Source: Thraustochytrium sp. TN22
Taxonomy: Eukaryota > Sar > Bigyra > Thraustochytrida > Thraustochytriidae
Assembly: GCA_013306675.1 (NCBI GenBank)
Contig: JABLUY010000016.1
Coordinates: forward strand, 1 to 64,000
Direction: 5' to 3'
DNA length: 64,000 nt
The notes below the pieces were generated by a model. That model was not told the origin of the DNA. It saw nothing but the letters and a program-made list of their open reading frames with translations, and did no database searches. Shown here in pieces: positions 1-10,900 of the stretch (within the stretch, counting starts at the first letter, position 1; each line of letters starts with the position of its first letter). A program made the position numbers and the translations under genes.

Positions 1-48
<48 letters not shown>
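1..48. repeat. (GGC)16 trinucleotide repeat in the 5' leader
   Basis: Sixteen perfect GGC units open the window and end a few bases before the ATG at 56. They lie in the probable 5' leader of the DyP-like gene. The tract may extend to the left of the window. Confidence 0.95.
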
Positions 49-55
<7 letters not shown>

Positions 56-56
<1 letters not shown>

Positions 57-1702
57 TGGCGGTGGCCAGCGCGCCGCACACGGCGCGCGGCATGGTGCTC
101 CTGGCGCGGGGCGCGCGGGAGGGACGCCGCGCCGCTCGAACGCTGTGCGCGCAAGCGCAGCCGGCGCGGAAAGAGGCGGGCAAGGGCGCCGCGTCGGCAG
201 CGGCAGCGGCGCCTGCTACGCCGACTGCAGCGCCGACGTCGACCTCGGCCTCGTCGCCGTGGCCCGCGCGCGTGGCGGGCGTTCTGCTGGGCGGCGGCCT
301 CCTGTACGGCGCGGCCAAGGCGGCCAACGACGACCCGGAGATGGCGGCCTCACTGCCCATGGACCTGGGCACGCACCTGCGTGCGGGCTACCAAGCGCTG
401 CCTAGCCTGGACCTGGCTCAGATGCAGCAGCACGTGCAGGTGCCGTCGCTGGAGGGCGTCAAGGAGCAACTGCCGTCGCTGGAAGGCATCAAGCTGCCAT
501 CGCTGGAGGGCGTCAAGCTTCCCGCGCTAGATGGCGTCAAGCTGCCTTCGCTGGAGCTGCTGTCCCTCGCGTGGGCGCCCTGGGCCGCGTCGGGCCGAGG
601 CGTGCAATCGGGCGGCGCGGGTGCGCCTTTCGAAGCGGCGTATGAAGGCATTCCGGAGTACGCGCAGCCACAACGCGCGGTCGTGTCGCCGCTGCAGTCG
701 AATGCGCTGTACCTGACGATCCATCTGGACGACAAGGCGGATCTGGCCGAGTGCGCAGCCGTTGCCGCGGCCGCAATGCAGAAGCTTGGCGACAAAGCGG
801 ACGTGGCGATCGGGCTGAGCGAGCGGGTGTGGTCCGCCGTGCAGCCGCGACTGCCGGCAGGCGTGCCTCTGCACCCATTTGCGTACTCGACCATTGAGGG
901 CAAGGGCGGGTCCCTGCCTGCAACAGGGGGCGACATTCTGCTGCATGCCAAGGCGGGCGACCGCAGCTCGTGCATGGAGGCGGCACGCGTCATGCTGGAG
1001 GCACTGCCGGAAGGCTCCATCTACGACGCCGAGGACATCTATGGCTTCCGCTATCGAGACGACCGCGATCTGACGGGCTTCCGCATCTACAGCGAGAAAA
1101 ACTACGAGTCGAGCGCGCGGGCGGTCGAGTCGCGCCTCGAAGCGGGCGCTGAGCCCACCACGGGCGGCTCGTACATGCTATCGATGCTCTGGCGGCACAA
1201 GCTATTCGAGTTCGTCGACCTCTCGGTTCCCGAGCAGGAGGCGGTCTTTGGCAAGACCAAAGCCGCGGCGACACCCCAGTACCTCGGCCATGTTGACCTT
1301 GCGGCTCGCCCCGACAAGCTCGCGCACGCCATCGACTCGGGCCTCCCGGAGGACTCGCACGTCGCGCGCATGATTGGCGTGGACCAGGGCGGCAACCGCC
1401 TGCGCATCATCCCGCAGAGCCTCCCGACTGGCTCGTGGGCGCCCGGTCCCGTGCACGTTGATAGTTCGAGCGAGCCCGGGCTCAGCTTCTTGGCCTATGC
1501 GCAGGACCCAGTTGTCTTCTCTTACATGCTGCGCCGCATGGTTGGCGCCCCTGTTCGTGCGGACCACAGTGAGGGCAAGGAGCGTCCGAGCGACGCACTG
1601 CTCAGGTACACGCGCTGCATTCGCGCGCAAGTTTACTATGCTCCCAGCATGGAGCAGCTAGCGAGTCTCGCGGCACTCCATCGCTCGCCGCGCGGTGCCT
1701 GA
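56..1702 (+). CDS. DyP-type (YfeX-like) peroxidase homologue, probably mitochondrial or membrane-anchored, missing catalytic residues
   Basis: The 548-residue product has an Arg/Ala-rich start that resembles a mitochondrial presequence, and a short hydrophobic segment at about 71-90. Next come repeats of the pattern LPSLEGVK at about 129-168, and then a DyP-type peroxidase domain at about 203-540. The domain follows bacterial YfeX/DyPB closely: RDLTGF at 338-342, GGSY at 370, the proximal heme ligand in PEDSH (His435), QSLPTG at 454-459 and the C-terminal YYAPS. Two family hallmarks are absent. The GxxDG motif reads GFRIYSEKN (341-349), so the catalytic Asp is Ile. The distal Arg before QSLP is Pro453. 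Heme binding is plausible, but classical peroxidase chemistry is not expected. The start follows GACGACG and the (GGC)n leader; sequence left of the window could add to the 5' end. Confidence 0.8.
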
Positions 1703-1750
1703 CTACTTCTTGTTGCTGTTGTTGTAAATGTTTGGCCTTTTTACGACAAC

Positions 1751-1783
<33 letters not shown>

Positions 1784-1790
1784 GGTGATG
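1751..1790. repeat. (GAT)n(GGT)n microsatellite in a convergent intergenic spacer
   Basis: GAT repeats pass into GGT repeats within the 200-bp spacer between the stop codons of the DyP-like gene and the giant secreted-protein gene. No other feature is visible in the spacer. Confidence 0.9.
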
Positions 1791-1904
1791 TCATTTGTAC
1801 CAGGTATCTGACATCATCATCTCTTGCAAGTAAAAAATTGACTTGGAACACATGAAAATCCTTCTTGATGGATTCTTTCTTTTGGGTCTGTTTTCCCCGT
1901 CGCA

Positions 1905-4900
1905 TCAGGCAAAGCGAGGCGCGACGAAAAGAAGAAGGGCGAGCAAGGAAATGCCGGCCGGAAAGCTCGCAATGGAAGCGGCGTTAAGGTTTGTATTGGT
2001 GGGCGCCTTGGTCGGGAGCTTGGTCGGGGTCAGCGTCGGCGAGCGCGTGCCCGTCTCACACTGCACACCGCTCCAGCCCTCGTCACACTCGCAGACGCCC
2101 TGACCGTCTGTCTCAACGCATGTGCCCTGGTTCGAGCAAGTGCGGCCTTCGCACACATCGGCCTCAACCTCGTTGACCGTGATGGTGGCCGTCGTGGAGG
2201 AGGTGATGGCTGCGGTGACCGTGGTGCTGTCAGACATGGCCGTCTGGAGCGAGGAGACGTCAATGGAGGCCTGGCCAGCCTCGGCCTCATCGATGCTCTG
2301 GAGCGCTTCCTCCGTGGGGACCGCCTTGATGACGACCTCGCTCTCGACCGCCGGCGCCGGGGCGGAATTGACCGTGATGGTGACCGTGACGCCAGCCTCG
2401 GAGGCCTTCTCGGCAATGAGCGTGGTGAGCGACTCCGTGGAAAGCTCGTCGTCCGTGACAGCCTCAGTATCGGTCTCCTCGATGGTCTTGTTGATCTCGT
2501 AGCTGACGCTGGCCGTGGCGAGCATGCGGCTACGGCGGGCCAGTACCGGTTCCACCCAGGCATACACGGAGCACACGGCCACACCGGCGCACTTCTGCTG
2601 CGAGATGGAGGCTTCGATGAGCGAGAGTCGCGTCTCGTCCATCTCGTCGGAGGTATCGAGCTCCAGCGTACCGGTGGACTTGGTCTTGACCTGCACCTTG
2701 ACCTCGACCAGGTCACGGTCCGCCTCAGGGATGGTGTCGCTCATCTTGGACTTGAGCGCCGCGAAGGTCGAGGCCACGCTGGACGAGCCGTCCCCTCCCG
2801 AGGAACTCAGCAGGTTGCCCGTCACCTTGACCTTGACGGTGATGAGCGGCTCACGAGGCGGGAAGGTGGGCGCCGGGGTGGGCACCGCGTTGGCCGGGGT
2901 AGGCCGCTTCGTGGTGGGCTGCATCGTAGGGCGGCGCGTCGGGGCCGTGGGCTCCGCCGTAGCCTCGGTGGGCTCCGAGGTGGCCACGGCGTAGCCCTCC
3001 GGCGGCGTAAAGGTGAAGGAGCCAGCGTCCTCGCTCGTCGTCTTGCCGCTGTAGCCGGACTCGAAGCCCGCGGTGTCGCCCGAGACGCGGTCGCCGCAAG
3101 CATCGCCGTCCCAGCCCTCCTCGCAGGTGCACATGGCGTCGCCCGAGTCAAGCGAGCAAATCCCGTTGCCGGAGCACAGGGCGCCGGTCTCGTCGACTGG
3201 GCAGTTCTTGCGGCCACAGGCCTCGCCAGTGTAGAGCGGCGAGGTGTTGCCCTCCGTGCACGTGCACACGTTGGTGTCCTCGTTGCACTCGCCGTTGCTG
3301 TTGCAGTAGGCCGGGCAGCCAATATCGCACGCCGCGCCCGAGAAGCCGCACTTGCAGACGCAGACCGCGGTGTTGTCCTTGTCCACAATGCACGTGCCGT
3401 GCGCGCAGTCGCTGCAGGTCGCCGTGCTGAGGACATGCGCGTCCGGCACGCGCGCGATCGGGTAGTAGACGCCGTTCTCCGTCGTCTCAATGCACACTTG
3501 GGAGCGGGTGCGCTCCACGTAGACGGCATCGTCGTCATCAAAGACCGCGGCGATGACCTTGCCCGAAGCGGCGTCCAGAATGCCCACGGCAAAGGTGTCG
3601 AAGAGCTCCTCACGAAGATCAATGTCATCGCGCGCCGGCATGCAGAGCAGGATGGACTCCACCGCGCCCGTGGCGTGCAGGCCGCGGCCGTTGCCGAGAA
3701 GCTGACCGACCACGACGCCATTGCTGTTCTCAACGACCAGGGCGTCGAAGGTCGCGGCGTCGTCGCCCTGGCACGGCTCGTGCTTGGTGTAGACGCCCGC
3801 GGAGTACTCGGAGACGCTGACCTCGGTCGAGTTGGTGTCGGCCTCCTCGAGCTGGCGGCGAGCCGTGGCCGAGACGCTGGCGGCCGTGACGACCGTGACG
3901 CCGTTGCCGGCCTCGGTGCGCTCGCCGAGAGGCAGCTGCTGGTTCGTGGTGAGCGCGCCGCTGACCTCGGCATCGAAGCAGGAGGCCCCGTTGCTGGCGG
4001 CGCCTCCAGCGCAGTCGCAGGCGATAGTCTCCAGCACCTTGCTGTACAGGTTGTACCTAACGAGAAGCTCCTGCTTCTTGTAGAGCGCGAAGGCGCGCAT
4101 GACCGGCTGCTCGAGCTGCTCCTGGATGAGGTAGGACGCCTGGCGCGGGATCCACTGGTTCACGGGAACCACCTTGCGGCCCTCCGGCTGCCACTTGTAC
4201 TTGCGCACGAAGGGCTTCATCAGGTTGCCGCCGCGCCAGTAGGCCATGTCCACCACCTCGCCGCCGCAGTGCGTGCACTCCGCCTCGGTGTACTGGCGAA
4301 TGTCCCAGCGGTTGAGCTTGCAGCCCGGCAGGGTGCAGTCTTCCTCGCGCGTGATGGGCTCGTACCAAGTGTGATTGGCCGCGTCGCAGTCCGCCTCCGT
4401 GTAGATGCCCTCCTGCTTGCAGCCCAGCGCATGCCACAGATACCACTGGTCCCAGCCGCAGCCATAGTTCGGGTCGCGCTCGCCAATGCAGACGCCCTCA
4501 ATCTCGTTGCGGCTCTCGTACGGGCACGACACCCACTCAGAGTACGAGTACGTGTCGCCCTCCACAATACGCTCGCCCCAGAAGCGATCGCCATACTCCC
4601 AGCCGTCCTCCGTGCACTGCTGCGTGTAAAAGTCGATCCAGCCGCCGTGGATGGTCAGACAGTCACCCTTCTTCGCGCAGTTCTCCTCCGTGCAGCGGCG
4701 GTAGTCCGCACTGCAGCCGAGCGAATTGTACACCTGCTCCGGGAGGGCGCCCATGTCGGTACACTGCTCGTGGACCTTGTGCCAGTCGTTGAGCCAGACG
4801 TCAGGCTGCGGGCAAGAGTACCAGATATGGCTCTCCGTGTTGTCGCACTCCTCCTCCAGCGCGTCGGAGAGCACCTCGTACGTCTCGTTGTGGAAGCAGC

Positions 4901-7900
4901 CGCCGCTCGACTCGGTCACGTGCGTGCGGCAGTACGGGCACCAGCGGTCGCATTGCTTGTCCGAGAGAGTCAGGCACTGCTCCTCGCTGTACGGCTGGTC
5001 GCCCACCCAACGGCCAGTCTCCGGGTGACGGCGCCAGTTGTTGATCGTGCCCTCGCAGCGGCCCGCCTCGCACTGCTCCTGGGTCGCAAACCGACTTGGC
5101 GTGTACGCGATGGAGTACGCGTTGTAGTCGCCGGTGAGCTGGCTGCACGCGGCGGTGTTGTTCTCCGCGAAGCCGCGGCGCACGAGGTCATCGACGAACC
5201 ACGAGTTGAGTGCGCATGTGCCCAGATGCTCGTTCCACACGCCGTAACCCCACTGCGTCTCGCCGTTGCCGAGGTCGATGTCGAAGGTGCAACCGCTGTA
5301 ACCCCACGAGTAGTGCATCTTGGTGCTCACGTGAACCGAGTCCTGAGGCATGTAGCAGCCTGGCTCGCAGTACCCATCGATCCAGCTGCCCAGCTCAGGC
5401 TCCTCCCAGCCGGGGAAAGACGCATTCCACGAAGGCAGTGCGCACGGGGCAAAGTCGAAGCACTCCTCCGACGTCGCGTTCGTGGGCACGTCGCGCGCGC
5501 AGTACCACCAGCCCCAGCGCTCCTTCCAGACGAAGCCCTCGCCGAGCGACTCGCACGTCTCCTGGCTGTGGCCACCGATACTCCACAGGTGCACCTCGCA
5601 GACCGCCGGCTCCGTGGACGGATAGCCCCACTCGTACGTGCAAAACGGCTCGTCGCCAACGCACTCGTTATCGTCCCAGATGCTGCGGTCGTTGCAGCGC
5701 GTGTACGAGAGGCAGGCCGTCTTGTTCTGCCCCCGGTACTCTGCGCCGCAGCACTCGTTGCTCTCGCGCCAGCAGGTCTCGCACTCGTTCATGAGCGGCT
5801 GGCACTGTTCCTCGTAGCACTCGCTGCACTCGCGCCAGGTGTCCACCCACTCTTCGCAGTACCACCACTCCTGATCATCCCACTCATAGAGCTTGAATTC
5901 TCCCAGGCAGCATTCGCCACCGTACATGTTGTGACGCCACTCGCCACCCTCCGCCTTGCAGCACACCTCGTCGCGCATCTCCCACGAGTTCGGCGCATCG
6001 GGCCGAGTCAGCTTGCACGAGAGCCAGCCAGAATTGTTGTGCACGAAGGCATGTGCTGGGCAGCAGGAGCCCCAGGAATCGCTTTCCTGCATCCAGGTCC
6101 CGCCCTGAGCGCTGCAGGTCGCCTCGCTCTCGCAGGGCGCGTTACATGTGGCGCGGCAATCATCGAAGGTATCGCACGGCAAGTCGAAAGCCTCCTCAAG
6201 CTCGGGAATGCGACACTCGTAGTCCCAGCAGACGCTGTCCTCGCCATACGGCTCGTGGGAGCACTGGCGCACGCCCCCAAAGCTTTCGCACAGCTCGTCG
6301 CTGTTGCGAACGTCCCACTCACTCACGTAGTCCTCCCAGTTTCTACCCGAGTTGTAGTCGTCCATGAAGCGGTACCACGCATCCCAGTAGCTGCACGTGT
6401 GTTCCTCCTCACAGGTCTGGTTGCACGCCCACGTGTAGCCGGCCCAGCCGATATCCGCGTGCCATGACTCCTCGCCCTCGCAGCCCTCCTCAGTCATGTG
6501 CTCCATCCAGGCGTCCGCGAAACGATCGTTCTCGTCGTCCGTGCTCGAGCCTGAGAGCGGCTCGTCAATGTCCCACTGCTCCTTGAGGAAATGGAGGATG
6601 TACTTGTTCTCCGTCTCGTACTTTTGACGGAAGCACTCAGCCATGCAACGAGGCATGTCGGACTCCGCCGTCTTGCACTCGCTGTCGCGGAAGGTGGAGT
6701 ACTTGCAGTAGCAGTCGGCCTCAGACTTGGCGTCATCCGAGTTGCGAATGAGCTCGTTGCATTCATCCACAAACTCCCAGACGTTCTCGAATTGCTTGGG
6801 GTCCATCTTGCGCGCAAGCTCGCTCGCCTTCTTCTCGGAGGCCGCCTTGGTGGTGAACATGTTCACGAAGGTGCTCCGCACACGGTCTGGGTTGCGGCAA
6901 ATGTCCAGCTTGGACTCGTCGTAGCCGATAACGGTGGAGACCGAGCCGGCCGGCACATCCTGGACAGGGCAGCACATCACGGAACGCAGCTCCCAGTTAC
7001 AGCACGGGTCGGCAAGCCAATCCGGGTTCTGCTCCCACGTCCAAGACGTCTGGTTCCAGAAGCCCCAGTCGTGCGGGCAGTAGTCGCGCACACCCTTGAG
7101 GAACTTGTTCACCGTGCCGCGGATTGCTACCTCGTTGAAAAGGTCGAGGGTCGCCGCGATGGGTGCGCTGGCGGCCAGGGCCGACACGCTCACAAGACTC
7201 TTCTTGATATCGGCCCACGACTCGGCGTCCTCAAGATCCATGATCACATCCAGCAGCCGTGCGCTCTTCTCGGCGAACTGTGTCGCGTCCACCTTGGAGC
7301 TCGACTTGGTGACGTTCACCAAGGCGCACTCCGCAATGCGCTCCGTGCATTCCTCATCCATGCAGCCCTGCTGGTACAGGTGGCTACCAAAGGAAATCTT
7401 GGCCTCGCCGCTCGTGAAAAGGCTCTCCACCGTATCGCACGCGGTGGCCATTTTGTCCCAGTCAGGCCAATTGCCATCGTTCTCCATCTGGTAGCGCTCA
7501 CAGTTGTACTCCGGGCGCTCCACCTCCTGCTCCAGACCATTGGACCACTCCATGCGGGTCGTGGAGATGGGCATGACAAATTGCATTGTGCTGGGCTTGA
7601 CGTTGCACTCGAATTTGGCCAAGTCTCGCATGTTGATGCCCTTGAAGTCCTGAAAGTCCCACTCGTCGTTGTTCAGGCCGCGCCACTTGGCTTCCTTCAG
7701 GCCGTGGCGCGCCACCGTGGCCATCGGGTCGTCGCACGGGGGCAGCAGGTAGAGGTTGTGCTGCCCAGCGGGATACTCACACCACTCCGAGTCGTGCCAG
7801 CCGCCCACGCCAGAGCGGAACACACGGGCGATCAGGTTGCGGTACGGGTTATCCCACTCACCGAAGGCCCGCATGTTGCCGTTGTCGTCCACGCCAATAT

Positions 7901-10900
7901 CGACATTGTCGTAAGGCGTGGTCTCGTGGTCCGTGAGAACCGTGACGGGCACCAGCTCGTTCTCGTCCGCGAGCGAGCGCAGCTCCAGCGCGGTCCTGAC
8001 CGTCTTGTTGATCGAGTTCAGCTCGTCTGAAGACAGGGAGTGCAGCGGGGACCAGTATGGGATCATGGGCGTCACGTCGACGTCGCGTCCGGTCGGGTCG
8101 TCCACCGGGCACTCCACCACCATGTAGGAGATCTTCTTCAGATAGTCGCCGTGCACCTCGAGCGTGCGCTTCTGATACGAACACGACGAGATCTTGGGCA
8201 CCGCGTAGTAGATCGACTTGTTCTGGTACGTGGCGCAGCCCGGATCGTGCAGGCTGGCGCCCTCAATCGCGTCGCAGTACTCGGCCACCTTTTCGTCACA
8301 GCTTACTGCGCTCGGGTAGTCATTCACCGACGCGCACTCGTCCGTGGTGCAAGGGTTAGGCATGTGCGCCAGCCTCTGGTTCATGCAGAACGGGCAACCC
8401 GTCTCGGCCTCGGCGCGGCCGGCGAGGCCGGGCCGCGCTGCCCTATAGCCGTAGGCCTCGGGGTCCCGGACGCAGTACTCGCAGGACGCGCCCGGCACCG
8501 GGCAGTACCAGTCTTCCTCGACGTAGTAGCACTCCGTGCACCCATCCTGAAAGCTGTGCGTATTACCATCGTCACACTGCTCGCCCCATGACATGTGGCC
8601 ATCACCACACCGGGAGAGCCCTCGGCACCCGGCGGACCAGAAGCCGCGGTCCGTGTTGCAGAAGCTCACGGTCGAGTTCACACAGCTCACGATCTCGTCC
8701 AGCATGGAGCACTGCACCTCGGCGGCAAAGGTAACGATGTCCTCCGGCAGAACAAAAGGCCCAGACGGCGGGCTCAGCGTGACACCCGAGCCCTCCTCCA
8801 GGTACTCGCGCAGCCACGAGCTCTCCGGGTACATGAAGTCCTGCGCCAAGAACGCCGCCGTGACCTTGTCGTGCACCGCGGCGCAAGGCTGGACGTCGCC
8901 AAAGGCGCCATCGTAGAATGCCGCGCAGCCGCCGTTATCGCACGGGCAGTCGAAGGAGCGTGCGTCGCACTCCTGGAAGGGGCACTCCCGCTTGCAGTTT
9001 GTTTCGTCCGGGTTCGCCACGCAGTGATCGTGCAGGCCCTGAAGGCAAGTTTCGCTGTAGCGGCTCGATGCCGAGCCGCTGTTGGCCTCGGCGCCCGGCG
9101 GGCCAAACAGACCACCGTCCTCGTAGCAAGCACCACACTCCAGCCGGAGGCACTGCATGACCTCGGTGTTGCTAACGCCGGCGCGTGCCATCTGTCCGCA
9201 CTTGAAGCCCGCCATGGTGCTGTCCAGGGGGAAGGCGCTCACGTTACCGATTGACACGAGCCGGTCGTTCAGATCACAGCAGCCGCTGCTGCACTGGTCC
9301 ACCTCGCCCTCCAGGTCCGCGCTGCAGGATGCGCCGTAGTTCCAGTTCGGGTCGATGTAGCCGTTCGGGCCGTTTGGGTGACCAAAGTAGTCACAGTTGA
9401 TGTACGACCTGAAAATAGACGCACCATACTGCAGCGTGGCCTCATCTGGCAGCTCCACGCCCGCGGGCCATAGGTCTTCGACGTCATTCGCAAAGCTAAT
9501 GTGCGCTGCGCAGGCAAAGAGCATGTTCTCCGGGCCAAAGTCCGTCTCGGGGTTGCTGATGCCAAGCAGATTGAAGACGTTGTTCATGCAGGTCTCCTGC
9601 AGCTGCGGGCACGCAGCCATTTGCAGCTCACCGGCACAGTCCATGAAGCCCGAGGTCTTCAGGTTCTCGTACAGCTGGGGCAGCGCCGAGCCGTCGCAGT
9701 ACATGGAGGCGTAGAAGGCGACCTCCTCCTCGTACGAGTCGCCGTAGCCGCCCCCTCCGCCACCGCCATCATCACCACCACCACCGTAGTAGTAGTAGTG
9801 GTCAGTGTTGTTGGAGCTGCCCTTGTCGTCATCCCACCAGCCGCCAGTGTTGTTGCCGTCGCCCCACCAGCCGCCAGTGTTGTTGCCGTCGCCCCACCAG
9901 CCGTCCGTGTTGTTGCCGTACCAGTCTTGGTGATAGTCATCCTTGGCCACGCACATGCTAGCCATGGCAGTCTTGTTGAGGAACTCCTCGACCTCCTCCT
10001 CGGTGAACGGATTGACGTGCTCCGTGGGCCACAATGCATCAAAGGCCTCCATGCCACCATGTGGCACGGAGAGCATGCAGAGAAGAGGCTGGGCGCTCTC
10101 GAGGAGCGCCGGGTCGTCCGTGTTGCCGATCATGTCCAGGACCTCAAAGGAGATGTTGAGCACGGAGGCAAGCTCGAACACGCACATGCCAAGGGTGTCG
10201 CACATGTCAGATGTGGGCACATCCATTCCGGGGAGGCAGCTGAGGAGATCTACCTGTTCCGCAGCTTCCACGAGCCGCACCAGCGCGGCGCCGTCGCACA
10301 TGTCTATCATGTTGGTCATGTTGCCTGGGCCCGCCTCGTTGTTGCTGGGGTCCTGCGCGTTGGGGGAGCCCTCCTCCAGCGACCGCCCGGAGCTCGCGCG
10401 GCGCAAGTGCTGACGAAGAGAGAGCGAGCGGCGGCGACGGCGGGTGCCCCCAACAACATTGCTCTCGGCAGCATCCTCAGTAGGAGCATACCGCCACAGG
10501 GCGTTTGTGATGCAAGTGGGGTCCCACTCGCAGCTCTTCCAGTAAAAGGCCATCATCAAGTCCCACATGTGGTTGCTGCACTCGTTTTCGCAGAGCGAGG
10601 CATCGGAGAAGAAGCACTCCGACATGTCAACCTCATCCGAGGTGTCCAGGTAGCTCTCACTGTCCCACATGTACCGACTGCACGAAGACGGACTGCACGA
10701 GGTCATGGTGCGCAGGTGCAGCATGTCGCTCGACGGCGCGCAGTCCTCCAGCTCCTGGTCGCAGCAAAAGTCGTACACAACGTTGAGGCAGGCCTCGCTG
10801 CTCTTGCGCTGGTTGCACGCCTCGTTCCAGCACGGGTGCAGACCAGTCACGTTGCCGAAGCGATCGCCCTCCACCTCGCTGATGCGCCAGCACTCGCCCA

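Noticed and set aside
3399-6467. 1022-codon open frame antisense to the giant surface-protein gene
   Set aside because: It mirrors the C/G third-position bias of the real gene; its translation is Leu/Ala/Arg/Val-rich with no motif.
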